A stretch of DNA of 64,000 nt from Lewinellaceae bacterium. Its GTDB lineage: Bacteria > Bacteroidota > Bacteroidia > Chitinophagales > Saprospiraceae. The number at the start of each line of letters is the position of its first letter. Within the stretch, counting starts at the first letter, position 1. The position numbers and the translations under genes were made by a program. The stretch lies in assembly GCA_020636135.1 (NCBI GenBank), contig JACJYK010000002.1, forward strand, positions 763,501 to 827,500, read 5' to 3'. The notes under the pieces are model-generated. The model ran no database searches. It saw nothing but the letters and a program-made list of their open reading frames with translations, and had not been told where the DNA came from. This document shows, piece by piece, positions 10,012 through 19,082 of this stretch.

Positions 10012-12741
10012 TTATTCGCCTCGAATTAAGTGAATGTATCCGGTGAGTACTTCCGTTTTATCCGGATTGGTACTGGTAGCGGTATCAAAAACCCGGCAAG
10101 TGTAATAGTAGACACCTTCTGCCAGGTCGCGGCCGTTCAATCCTGTGCCATCCCAGTTGATTTGGGGATCGGTGGTTTCAAAAACGAGCCCGCCCCAGCG
10201 ATTGAAGATCTTCATTTCAATATGGGTAATAAACCGGTGGGTGATGGGTATGTAATAATCGTTGTGTCCATCACCGTTCGGGGTGAATGCATTGGGAAGC
10301 AGAAAATCCGGACAATTGTCGACACACTGGATCACGCTGAATTCGCTTTCATTACCGGCACTGTCCACTGAGGTTACGGCATAGCACCCGGCAATACCTG
10401 TTTCCGGTTTGTGTTTAAATTCCAGTTTATTGGATGCCGGCACTTCTCCGATCAATGTAAAATCCGAGATTTTGTTTGCCGCGAAATAGATGCGGTAGGC
10501 TGCAAAATCCCGTTCGCGGTCACACCCGGACAGCGGTACCTGCCAGGTAATGGTATTGATAAATTCCTCAGCTGGTGTGCCTGGTAATGCCTGTGAACAG
10601 AGATTCTCCACGCTCACCTGTGGTGGACAGGGCGCAATCGAGTCAAACGGTACTGCGCAGCTTATCTGGGAATAATTCTCAAGAACGGGTGGGAATCCCG
10701 ATATGCCATAGGTGCCTAAAGCACGGACGGCATAGCAGTAGTTTTCACCATTATTGATGCCATTCTGGTCGGTATAGGATGTTGTAGTGACCGTCGTTAT
10801 GGAGTCAAACGTCTGACCCTGCATCTTATAGACCACGTATTGGTAATTACTCCACGGGACCCTGTAATTCCAGGACAGCTCATTGGACTTGTCTTTGCCA
10901 ACCACCTGTAAAAATACCGAAGAAGCCGGCTGGCTTTCTCCATACGAAACGACATTACCCTGGGTATAAAAAAGGATCTTGTACGTATATGCTAGTGTGG
11001 TATTCAGATTTTGATCCTGCCAAACCGTGTCCTTGAATGAACCAAGAAAAGTTGACGTCCAGCGGTTGATCAGGGAGAAATTGGTGCCGCCGATACCATC
11101 TGCGCGCATGAGATCAAATGCATAGGGCCCTGGATGGGTAACCGTGTCCAGGTCTGCACCCACCGGTTTGGTCCAGCGGAGATATATTTCGCCCTGGCTT
11201 GGATCGGTATTTTCAACACTGACATTAAGGATAAAAGGAACATCCCGCACCAGTTGGGCACAGACCTCTTCCGATGGCAGGCTGGGCGTCCGGTTGAAGG
11301 TGTAACCTCCATTGGACAGGTAGGCGAATTCAGCCTGAATACGGTAGCAATAGGTCTTCCCTTTCTCCAGGTCCTGATCGAGGAATGTGTATCGACCATT
11401 CTCCATCGTAAGAACATCAAACCCGATCTGGGTGTAGCCAAGCCCAGCCAAACCCGGCGAGCAGGTATCCGGCTCAAACGTGACGGAATTCACTTTCCGC
11501 CAGATGGAAAATCCCCGGAAATAATCTTTAAAGGTCAGGTCACAGGCATAGGGTTTTTCCCAGCTGAGCAGTAATCCGCTGGATTGGGGTTCGATCTCCA
11601 GATCCTGGGGAGCCGGAGCGATTACCCGGATGCGCACCGATTTAAGGTTGGCCAGTCCAGTGGTATCCAGATCATCATCCACCGCACGGAAAACGACTGT
11701 ATAATCACGGTTGGACACATGGTCACAGAGGGTTGGCCACACAAATGTTGCTTGCAACGGTTGGTTTACATATCCGGTAGGGCCTTCCATATAAGCCGGA
11801 CTTACGTCCTGTATGAAAGGACCACCAAGGGCAGTAAGTTGCACTTTATCCGTTTTGTTCGGATCCGTAACCGTGACCGGAATGCGTACGGTATCTCCGG
11901 CAATGACACAAAGATCTTCAGTGGTCTCTATTTCCGGTGGTTGATTGTTGCAGTCCTGTACAAAGATCTGCATGTCCCGGATGGTCGTATTGATCAGTAC
12001 ACCTTCCCGGTATTCATAAATCTTGATGGCGATGTTGTATTCTCCTACCCGCTGGGGGGCATCCCAGATAAAATCACCAGTTACTTCGTTGATGTCAATT
12101 TGATTTTCGGGTCCTGGCGAGATTTCATTGGGGAATTTATAATTCGGAACTTCCATGTCCGGCCCGGCTAAAGGAACGATCAGCTCATAAGCGAGACTGT
12201 CCTTGTCAGGGTCGAAGGCATTGGGATTATGAATAAATCGCTCATTAAGACAAGCATAATCGATCGGAGGCTGAAGGAGACGCGGTGAGCTGTTGTATCC
12301 CTGAAACTGGGTGCTCAACAGCGTGAAAGTGGTCTGCAAGGCAAAAGGTACATTGACCGAGTTGGGCGGATCGACGTTCAGGATGCCAGCGGTACGGTTG
12401 GGGTCCAGGGTCAAAAGTGTATAGGTGCCGGGCCCCGGATAGGTATGTTCTCCGATGTAAATGTTCTTTTTTACGTTGTTGGCGAGTTCTTCACCTTGTC
12501 CTATAGGACCATTGACCCTGCGCAGTGAATCCAGTTTTCCATCCCCCCAGTAAAGCCCCAACTGCGGTCGGTCTACTTCGGCACCACGGATACGGGTATA
12601 GGTCACGATAGTGACCCGTATGGTCAGGTCGCTGATTTGCTCATAGGTGATCTCACCTGCCCGGTTATGCGTAGCCAGCAGGCTGTGTGGTACGAACAAT
12701 CCCAGGAGTAAGAGAAGTAATATGGTTGCTTTGAAATTCAA
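10012..12741 (-). CDS. Secreted FN3-type protein with T9SS type-B (gliding-motility) C-terminal domain
   Basis: 909 residues. A clear Sec signal peptide (TILLLLLLGLFVPHSLLA) precedes a mature part starting THNRAGEITY, a beginning common in Bacteroidota surface proteins. The N-terminal half carries cadherin/PKD-like beta domains. The middle, about 390-810, holds several fibronectin-III-like repeats (KTYCYRIQAEF, LAYTYKILFY, ENYCYAVRAL). The last 90 or so residues are a type-B sorting domain: LPNAFTPNGDGHNDYY, then KIFNRWGGLVFET, WDGTGLNG and EGVYYYTCRV. Known domains of this kind direct export through the type IX secretion machinery and attachment outside the cell, so the product should be a surface or secreted adhesin-like protein. 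It lies 72 bp after rtcB and 1 bp before ribE. No enzymatic motif was seen. Confidence 0.9.
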   Translation of the reverse strand: MNFKATILLLLLLGLFVPHSLLATHNRAGEITYEQISDLTIRVTIVTYTRIRGAEVDRPQLGLYWGDGKLDSLRRVNGPIGQGEELANNVKKNIYIGEHTYPGPGTYTLLTLDPNRTAGILNVDPPNSVNVPFALQTTFTLLSTQFQGYNSSPRLLQPPIDYACLNERFIHNPNAFDPDKDSLAYELIVPLAGPDMEVPNYKFPNEISPGPENQIDINEVTGDFIWDAPQRVGEYNIAIKIYEYREGVLINTTIRDMQIFVQDCNNQPPEIETTEDLCVIAGDTVRIPVTVTDPNKTDKVQLTALGGPFIQDVSPAYMEGPTGYVNQPLQATFVWPTLCDHVSNRDYTVVFRAVDDDLDTTGLANLKSVRIRVIAPAPQDLEIEPQSSGLLLSWEKPYACDLTFKDYFRGFSIWRKVNSVTFEPDTCSPGLAGLGYTQIGFDVLTMENGRYTFLDQDLEKGKTYCYRIQAEFAYLSNGGYTFNRTPSLPSEEVCAQLVRDVPFILNVSVENTDPSQGEIYLRWTKPVGADLDTVTHPGPYAFDLMRADGIGGTNFSLINRWTSTFLGSFKDTVWQDQNLNTTLAYTYKILFYTQGNVVSYGESQPASSVFLQVVGKDKSNELSWNYRVPWSNYQYVVYKMQGQTFDSITTVTTTSYTDQNGINNGENYCYAVRALGTYGISGFPPVLENYSQISCAVPFDSIAPCPPQVSVENLCSQALPGTPAEEFINTITWQVPLSGCDRERDFAAYRIYFAANKISDFTLIGEVPASNKLEFKHKPETGIAGCYAVTSVDSAGNESEFSVIQCVDNCPDFLLPNAFTPNGDGHNDYYIPITHRFITHIEMKIFNRWGGLVFETTDPQINWDGTGLNGRDLAEGVYYYTCRVFDTATSTNPDKTEVLTGYIHLIRGE

Positions 12742-12813
12742 TCAGACCGATTCCAATCCTAAAGTTAATCCTTTCTATTTTAAACGTACAATGTGCTGAT
12801 TTAGTCGATCCCG

Positions 12814-14046
12814 TTAATCTTTATACGGATCATATACTTCCGCTCCGGCCATGATGACCCCGACCGGGCGCAGGCGGTACAAGATGCGAATGGTTTTGGC
12901 ATGATAAGAAAGGACTTCCTGAAGTGATTTGTAGCATTCAGGGCTTTCATCTGCCCCGCCACCCCGCAGCTCAACACCAGCGGAGCGTGCTGCAGATTGT
13001 GTCCTTCTGAAATCAACTTTGCCAGGTGCAACCTGGACCAAACGGCGCGTACCGTCCGGATTTTTTTGCCACTTGATCTTACCGGCTGCCTGACGCCGTG
13101 ACATGACTCTGCCAGCACCATGCACGGTAGAATAAAGACTATCCCTGGCCTCGGGAGATTCCACACCTTCTACAATCACCGACTCATCCAGCATGGTGGA
13201 TCCGATAAATCCCTGCTGCCCGGGAAAGGCAGGGGTACATCCTTTACGAACCACCCAATATGCTTCTTCAAAATGGGTTTCCTTCCAGGCAAAATTGTGA
13301 TGGTTGTGTACTTCGTAATTCGTATGGGTCTGCAGGATCTGTAATATGCGGTTGACTACCCAATCCCTTCCGGCATAGGCATATTCACCCGCTATATCAA
13401 GTGCCTCAAGGTAAGCCTGTCCTGTGGGTGAGTCCTGATGAAAGAGGATTGGTGGAGCGTCCATCGATCCCTCCTGCACACGATCGCCGAAAGCTTTACC
13501 CTGGGCCAGAGCGATAAAACCCATGGTCAGGGAGTGACCGAAACCACGAGATCCAAAGTGAACGCCTATCCAAAGCTTACCTGCATCATCCGTAAAAAGA
13601 TCCACAAAATGATTGCCGGCTCCTACAGTACCCAGCTGGGTGACAGCTTTCTCACGCAGGCTATTCTTTTGCGAAGCAGGGATACCCAGGTCCAGACGGG
13701 CAATGCGGTCGAGGACCGGATGATCCACCCGCTCCTGATTTTTACGTCCGATGCCGAATGAAATCACGCGTTCGATCTCATCCATGAGCTTCACAATGTC
13801 AATGTCCGCGACATCAACCATGGTGCGAACCGCCTTATTGCCGCAGGCGATGTCAAACCCGACACCTGATAAGGATACCTGGTCCCGATAGGCTACAACA
13901 CCACCTATCGGATGGCTGTAACCATAATGCGCGTCTGCCGTCAGGGCGGCATAAGAGCCTGACCGGGCGCAGGTATTGATCTGCCGGATAGTAGCTTCAT
14001 CGATCAGCGGCTCACCAAAAATGTGCAGGTGGGACTTATTGGGCAT
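12814..14046 (-). CDS. rtcB: RtcB-family RNA 3'-phosphate/5'-OH ligase
   Basis: 410 residues, close to the E. coli length of 408. RtcB joins 2',3'-cyclic phosphate or 3'-phosphate RNA ends to 5'-OH ends using GTP and Mn2+. Visible signatures are the N-terminal DAHYG (H40), GVGFDIACG (D65, C68), GAGNHFVD, HFGSRGFGH, HNHHN and STVHGAGR, whose His near residue 309 matches the guanylated histidine of characterised enzymes. All metal-site blocks appear intact. The start overlaps the end of the upstream membrane protein gene by 11 bp, so the two are cotranscribed. Neither archease nor rtcA/rtcR lies next to it. It could serve RNA repair or tRNA maintenance; the context does not decide. Confidence 0.95.
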   Translation of the reverse strand: MPNKSHLHIFGEPLIDEATIRQINTCARSGSYAALTADAHYGYSHPIGGVVAYRDQVSLSGVGFDIACGNKAVRTMVDVADIDIVKLMDEIERVISFGIGRKNQERVDHPVLDRIARLDLGIPASQKNSLREKAVTQLGTVGAGNHFVDLFTDDAGKLWIGVHFGSRGFGHSLTMGFIALAQGKAFGDRVQEGSMDAPPILFHQDSPTGQAYLEALDIAGEYAYAGRDWVVNRILQILQTHTNYEVHNHHNFAWKETHFEEAYWVVRKGCTPAFPGQQGFIGSTMLDESVIVEGVESPEARDSLYSTVHGAGRVMSRRQAAGKIKWQKNPDGTRRLVQVAPGKVDFRRTQSAARSAGVELRGGGADESPECYKSLQEVLSYHAKTIRILYRLRPVGVIMAGAEVYDPYKD

Positions 14047-15847
14047 TGAACGTTTCTACCTTTATATCATCCAACAACAGCTGCCGGTCACTGTTTACGT
14101 TCCAGAAGAGAAAACTCATCCGGTTGAAATCACCTCGTGGCAGTTTCACATCCATGAAGAGGAGCGCTGCCTGCTGATCATTCAGAAAGCGGTGTACCCG
14201 GATGTAATTTTCTTTGACCTTCTGATCATTGCGGTAAAAACGGACGATCAGTTGAGTCATTTTCCAGAGATCCCATTCTTTGTGGGGAGCCATGGCCTTA
14301 AAGGTGATCCGAATCCAGGTGGCATCTCCCGGCAACAACTGGACCGAATATTCATCGCTGTAGGGATGTTCCTGGTCCAGGCAAAGCGACCGGTTGCCAT
14401 CCAGAGGAGGAAAATCACAGGTGTGGATCGTCGTGTCGGCTTCAAAGTCAAAATGGGCTATTTCATGTACGTCCTTCCGGATACCATCAAAATATTCATC
14501 GGTATCCATGAGTTTCTTATAATCTTCCGGCTGATGGTAGCGGCCCAGCACCTTCCAGAAGTAGGCCTTGGTCATGTTTTCCGGATCCAGCAATCCACCT
14601 TTATGCGCCTGGTGGGTAAGCCAAAGATTGTAATAGGTAAATAGCGTGATCACGCCTGCGGCAATCCACTGGGTCCATGACCGCCAGGTTTTGATCTGTG
14701 TCACCATCGCCGCCAGAGGGATGGTTAATACGGCATAGCTCTGCACCATAGCCCGTTGTCCCAGGCTTCCTCCGTACCACCAGATGTCCCAGGCAAAGGT
14801 GATGTAAATGAATGCCATGGCAAAAGTCAGCGTAGCCCAGAACAAGGAGCGCCAGTGTTGCCAGAGATAATAAAAACCAATCAATGCCAGCGCCATCATC
14901 GGGGTATAAACCAGCCACCCCTTTTTATAACTGAAGAGGCCATTGCCGAGATGCGGATGCAACCAGCTGAAGCCCTGATCCTGATAGCTGTACACCAAAA
15001 ATTCACCCGCTACCCATTTCCAATAGATGATCTGAATGGATCCGATCGCTGCCATGACTCCGATGGCCAGGATCAGATACCGTCGCTGTTCCCACCAGTA
15101 TTGCAGGCGTGCCGGCAATTTTCGAATGTCGGTCAGGCCCCACAGAAGTGGGATTCCCCCGGCTATGATCTCCGTAGGCCTGGTCAGGGCAGCCAATCCG
15201 AGACATGCCCCGATCGCGAACGAATCGAACCAGGAAGGCTGCCGGTACCAGCGGTCGGTGAACCAGAGCAGCATGGCGTAAAGCGTGAACAGGTAGTTGT
15301 GGGTCATCGCTCCATCGATGGCTGAATAGTTCAGGTAATTCGTGCCGATGACCAATAAGAGCAGTGTGATAGCCACCACCGAATCGCTGAAATAGTTCAA
15401 TAACAACCTCCGGATAAACCACAACCCCAGGCAGGCCATAAATATGCTGCCGAATGATAGCATGAACTGGTATGGTGGTGAAAAGCCGTCTGCCGGAAAG
15501 TGTGTCAGTTGCGCTATCCCGTGGGCGATCAAAAACCAGGGCAGGTATTGTACTGCCATACCGGCTGCGTACTTCATCACTTTGACGCCGGAGGGATGGT
15601 CAAATGCCTGGTATTGGGTGCTGGCAGGATAATATTTCTGCTGGATCGAATCCGACCAGGCCAGGTGTTTGATGTCATGGTATATGAAAAGGGCAGGCAG
15701 GTAATAGTAATATCCCGAGACATCCCAGCTGATGGTGGCCTCAGTGCGTGATTTATTCCATTTGGGGTAATAGAAAAATCCGACGATCCAGATCCACAGA
15801 CAACACAGGACCAGCACCCACATACTCCAGGAGCGATCACGATTCAT
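14036..15847 (-). CDS. Polytopic membrane protein, GT-C/ArnT-like glycosyltransferase candidate
   Basis: 603 residues. A first hydrophobic segment (VLVLCCLWIWIVGFFYY) is followed by a non-cytoplasmic-type loop and then about nine further hydrophobic segments up to about residue 410, including ALTRPTEIIAGGIPLLWG. This resembles the Dol-P-Man/ArnT (GT-C) architecture. The last 170 or so residues are soluble and beta-rich, perhaps a carbohydrate-binding sandwich. I cannot point to a definitive catalytic motif, so the enzyme class is inference. The divergent neighbour encodes a polyprenyl-phosphate sugar synthase-like GT2, the kind of enzyme that makes the lipid-linked donor for GT-C transferases. 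The 3' end overlaps rtcB by 11 bp. Confidence 0.7.
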   Translation of the reverse strand: MNRDRSWSMWVLVLCCLWIWIVGFFYYPKWNKSRTEATISWDVSGYYYYLPALFIYHDIKHLAWSDSIQQKYYPASTQYQAFDHPSGVKVMKYAAGMAVQYLPWFLIAHGIAQLTHFPADGFSPPYQFMLSFGSIFMACLGLWFIRRLLLNYFSDSVVAITLLLLVIGTNYLNYSAIDGAMTHNYLFTLYAMLLWFTDRWYRQPSWFDSFAIGACLGLAALTRPTEIIAGGIPLLWGLTDIRKLPARLQYWWEQRRYLILAIGVMAAIGSIQIIYWKWVAGEFLVYSYQDQGFSWLHPHLGNGLFSYKKGWLVYTPMMALALIGFYYLWQHWRSLFWATLTFAMAFIYITFAWDIWWYGGSLGQRAMVQSYAVLTIPLAAMVTQIKTWRSWTQWIAAGVITLFTYYNLWLTHQAHKGGLLDPENMTKAYFWKVLGRYHQPEDYKKLMDTDEYFDGIRKDVHEIAHFDFEADTTIHTCDFPPLDGNRSLCLDQEHPYSDEYSVQLLPGDATWIRITFKAMAPHKEWDLWKMTQLIVRFYRNDQKVKENYIRVHRFLNDQQAALLFMDVKLPRGDFNRMSFLFWNVNSDRQLLLDDIKVETFNAQ

Positions 15848-15953
15848 GAGGCGTGTTTTTATCCGATCCGGAAGTAAGTTGTGAAGGATGTTCAGGAGGA
15901 CAGGCCATATGTATGAAATTGGAGGGCATAGCTGTGTTTCTCGGTGTTTTGCC

Positions 15954-15961
15954 TACTTTTG
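15954..15961 (+). promoter_or_regulatory. -7 promoter element upstream of the GT2 gene
   Basis: TACTTTTG matches the Bacteroidota -7 consensus TAnnTTTG exactly, 31 nt before the GT2 start. No clear TTG -33 element is spaced correctly, so it rests on the -7 box alone. Confidence 0.45.
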
Positions 15962-15992
15962 TTACTGTGCTGAAGATACTTAAATTCATGGC

Positions 15993-16721
15993 ATGCAACC
16001 AATCAAAACACTTTCCATCATCATACCGGCTTACAACGAAGGACCCACCATCCGGCTGATCCTGGATAAGGTACGCGATGTAGAGCTCATTGCCGGCATC
16101 CGGAAGGAGATCATCATCGTGAACGACTGCAGCCGGGATAATACCGAGGATGTGATCAGGGAGTACCTGGAGGAATACCCGGATCAGGGGTTTCGGTATC
16201 TGGCCCATGAAGTGAATCAGGGCAAAGGTGCCGCGCTGCATACCGGCATAAAGCATGCTACCGGCGAATACCTGGTGATTCAGGATGCAGATTTGGAGTA
16301 CGATCCGGAGGAATACAATATCCTCTTAAAACCGGTCATCCAGGGATTTGCCGATGTGGTTTATGGCAGCCGGTTTATGGGTGGCAATCCACACCGGATC
16401 CTTTTTTACTGGCATTCCATCGGCAACAGGTTTTTGACCAGTTTGTCCAATATGTTCACCAATCTGAACCTTACCGATATGGAGACATGCTACAAGTTAT
16501 TCCGGTCGGACATCATCCAATCGTTGCCGCTGCGTGAGAAGCGTTTTGGTTTTGAGCCCGAAGTCACCGCCCGGGTGAGTCGGGTACCGAAGGTGCGGAT
16601 TTACGAAGTCGGCATATCGTACTACGGGCGTACTTATGCCGAAGGCAAAAAGATCGGCTGGCGAGATGGTTTCCGCGCCATCTGGTGTATCATGAAGTAT
16701 AATTTGTGGGCGAAGAGGTAG
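15993..16721 (+). CDS. GT2 glycosyltransferase, polyprenyl-phosphate sugar synthase type
   Basis: 242 residues with a GT-A fold of the DPM1/polyprenyl-phosphate mannose or glucose synthase type. Markers are the opening SIIIPAYNEGPTI, IIIVNDCSRDNTED, the acidic donor/metal site IQDADLEYDP near residue 93, and the acceptor-side METCYKLFRSD. No C-terminal transmembrane segments follow, so it is probably a peripheral membrane enzyme that makes a lipid-linked sugar. It is transcribed divergently from the polytopic GT-C-like gene, a plausible donor-maker and user pair. The stop codon TAG (16719-16721) lies inside the first degenerate unit of a 9-bp tandem repeat that continues in the same frame; see the repeat entry. 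Confidence 0.9.
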   Translation: MQPIKTLSIIIPAYNEGPTIRLILDKVRDVELIAGIRKEIIIVNDCSRDNTEDVIREYLEEYPDQGFRYLAHEVNQGKGAALHTGIKHATGEYLVIQDADLEYDPEEYNILLKPVIQGFADVVYGSRFMGGNPHRILFYWHSIGNRFLTSLSNMFTNLNLTDMETCYKLFRSDIIQSLPLREKRFGFEPEVTARVSRVPKVRIYEVGISYYGRTYAEGKKIGWRDGFRAIWCIMKYNLWAKR

Positions 16722-16808
16722 AAGGTAAAAAAAGGTAAAAAAGGTAAAAAAAGTAAAAAAGGTAACAGAGGTAAAAGAGGTAGCAAAGGTAAAAGAGGTA
16801 ATAGAGGT
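16713..16808 (+). repeat. 9-bp tandem repeat directly after, and in frame with, the GT2 gene
   Basis: Units of the form GGTAAAAGA or GGTAAAAAA begin at 16734, 16743, 16752, 16761, 16770, 16779, 16788, 16797 and 16806 with exact 9-bp spacing. More degenerate copies at 16717 and 16724 overlap the GT2 stop. The units are in the GT2 reading frame: if the TAG at 16719 were read through, they would add Gly-Lys-Lys, Gly-Asn-Arg, Gly-Lys-Arg and Gly-Ser-Lys triplets, with the frame open to the TAA at 16857-16859. It fills the gap before the convergent BlaR1-type gene. Confidence 0.9.
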
Positions 16809-16826
16809 TTAATGCTTATCTGCGGA

Positions 16827-19076
16827 TTATTGAAAAACTTTTGCGATCATTTCCTGTAATTTTTGTGGATCATTTGAAAAGTCCGGTCTGGTAATGTCCG
16901 GTTTGAATGAAATTTGAAAAGCACTGCTGCCAAGGGAGGTACCGTTTTGATGTAGTGCAACCCTCGTAATATTGAAAAATTCATCAATCAGGTATTGCGA
17001 TTTCATTGCTGCCAGGTCTTCCTGTCCTGATATTATTTTTTTACGGTTAAGGTCGTAGACCAGGTGACGGGTGACCGGAACTTCCTGCCTTCGGATGTGG
17101 TATATGTCCAGGTAGAGGGTGTCTGTCTTGCTGCGATTGTTCTGATTTAATGCAGGTATTTTACGCAGCATTTTTTCAAACGCTTTGGGTTTGATGTGAT
17201 AATTTCCAATTTTACAAGTTCCGTCCAGACAGAAATTTAATTTTCCCCATTCCAGGGACAATGGTGAATTTTTGTATTTAATTGCAACCGGAGCAGCAAC
17301 CTGAATGATCGGATCTGTCAGTAAGTCAAAAAAATGATTATTGGACAGAGTAGTCACCGGATTTTCAGTAAGGTTCGGTGTGAGGGAAAACGAAGCCATG
17401 TAAAAACCCTGATCCACCTGAATGCTGGCAATGCAACCAATGGCATTGGAAAATTTATCAGCTGGAAATTCCGGAAAAGACAAAATGGTGTCCGGATAAA
17501 AGATTACCCAACGTTCCATTTTTGTTGGTGCTATTTTTCCATTATGAATAAAATTTCCATGGTTGTTGACATTGAGGAATAATTCCCGGGGTAATGAAAA
17601 ATTATGGATTGACCTGGAAGCTATCCGGGATAACGGAATTTCACGGTCACTTACCTGGAGGAAAGCTTCTGAATCATTTTGTGGGAGATTGGCATAGAGA
17701 TAAATACGGACTTCGACCTCTTCACCGAATAAATTCAGAGAAAGATAGGTATCGGCACCCGGAGCTGCATGGATGATTTTTGCAACGGTTGATAAATCCG
17801 TATAATTTATGTTGTTTCTTTTGCCAAAATTAAAATCGCGCCAGATGCTGGTATCCTGGATTTTTTGATTAAAGCTGATAAATCCTGAATTAAAACCTGA
17901 CCCTATCCGGTAGTTGCGATTTTTGTAGCGCAGGACTGGTTTATCCTTTAACAATTCCAACAGGGTTTGGATATTGGTAAGCTGGTTGCTATTAGACAGC
18001 AAAAGCAGTGGTTTATATTTCTGTTTTCCGGTTGATTCATTGATGTTTATTACCTCGAGATGTGGCTGTAGCAGGAATTGCGCATTTCCCCACTGTAATA
18101 CGAAAGCTGAGTCATCCAGGCCAGTGGTATGATCCGCATATTGAAATATGGGACGCTCGCTCCAACCCATCAAATGTGCTCTTGAAGAATCATTTTTGAA
18201 AGCGGAGAGCAGCAGGACTGAAATGGTTACAATAATGGCAGCAGAAATTATTATTAACCGGGTTTGTTTTGTTTTCTTTTTTAGGATCATATAGCTGATC
18301 CGCTGTTCCAGATAGGAGGCAAACCCGGTGGTCAAAGGATGGTACAATTCCTTTTGATATCTCATAAGAAGTTTAAGATATTCCGCCGGAGCTATTTTTT
18401 GAATAAGCAATTGATCTACTTTTAACTCATGCACCAGTTGTATTTCACGTTGGAAGTAATAGGCTGCCGGGTGAAACCAGAAGATGGTTTTTAAAAATGC
18501 CAGGACAAAATTGTCCAGGACATGATGTAACTTTTGATGAGCCATTTCGTGCTCAAGAACAACCTGGTCTTTGGGATCAAATACCGGTGAATGCCAAAAA
18601 AGGAATTTCCCAAATGAAGCGGCCCGAGGCAATTTGGGATGGTACAGACAATGTCGATAAGGTGCATTTACTACGGGCTGCGCAGTGCTTAAGTACGTAA
18701 AGATCCGGCGTAATTTCAGCATGAGAAGTAGTGCGGCTATCAGGAAGCCCAGGACCCAGATCCCTATGGCTGCCTCATCCAATGAAAGAGAGTAGGGTGT
18801 TCCCGGTGGTGCCCAGGGTATGATCCCCTGCATTATGGGTTCAGGCGAGCTGACGGGAATATTAATTATTGGTGTGGCCAGGCCTGTGGTGGACCTTGCA
18901 CCGGAAGGTAGCGGGATGCGCAAAAAGGGAATTATGAATGTAAGACCCATGCTGGCCAGAATCGCGGTGCGGTTGAAGGCGGGGGCGGGTACCGGTTTGA
19001 GAAAGAGCTGGTAAATCAGTTGAAAAAGGAATAGCCAGGCAGAGGCTATGGTGAGGCAGGAGAACAGGGCTGACAT
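16827..19076 (-). CDS. BlaR1/MecR1-type M56 metallopeptidase with long C-terminal domain
   Basis: 749 residues. The N-terminal 290 or so form the M56 module: two hydrophobic helices, another near 105-125, the zinc motif HEMAH near residue 175 (LEHEMAHQKLHH), the follow-on FHPAAYYFQREIQLVHELKVD, and a further transmembrane segment (LIIISAAIIVTISVLLL). In BlaR1 this module transduces an external signal by cleaving the partner repressor. The remaining 450 residues, presumably outside the inner membrane, are not a recognisable penicillin-binding domain, so the sensed ligand is unknown. It starts 6 bp after the BlaI-type repressor gene on the same strand, the classic arrangement. No beta-lactamase gene is adjacent. 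Confidence 0.88.
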   Translation of the reverse strand: MSALFSCLTIASAWLFLFQLIYQLFLKPVPAPAFNRTAILASMGLTFIIPFLRIPLPSGARSTTGLATPIINIPVSSPEPIMQGIIPWAPPGTPYSLSLDEAAIGIWVLGFLIAALLLMLKLRRIFTYLSTAQPVVNAPYRHCLYHPKLPRAASFGKFLFWHSPVFDPKDQVVLEHEMAHQKLHHVLDNFVLAFLKTIFWFHPAAYYFQREIQLVHELKVDQLLIQKIAPAEYLKLLMRYQKELYHPLTTGFASYLEQRISYMILKKKTKQTRLIIISAAIIVTISVLLLSAFKNDSSRAHLMGWSERPIFQYADHTTGLDDSAFVLQWGNAQFLLQPHLEVININESTGKQKYKPLLLLSNSNQLTNIQTLLELLKDKPVLRYKNRNYRIGSGFNSGFISFNQKIQDTSIWRDFNFGKRNNINYTDLSTVAKIIHAAPGADTYLSLNLFGEEVEVRIYLYANLPQNDSEAFLQVSDREIPLSRIASRSIHNFSLPRELFLNVNNHGNFIHNGKIAPTKMERWVIFYPDTILSFPEFPADKFSNAIGCIASIQVDQGFYMASFSLTPNLTENPVTTLSNNHFFDLLTDPIIQVAAPVAIKYKNSPLSLEWGKLNFCLDGTCKIGNYHIKPKAFEKMLRKIPALNQNNRSKTDTLYLDIYHIRRQEVPVTRHLVYDLNRKKIISGQEDLAAMKSQYLIDEFFNITRVALHQNGTSLGSSAFQISFKPDITRPDFSNDPQKLQEMIAKVFQ

Positions 19077-19082
19077 GGGAAT

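Noticed and set aside
16713..16808. CRISPR array
   Set aside because: Units are 9 bp with no spacers, so it is a simple tandem repeat.
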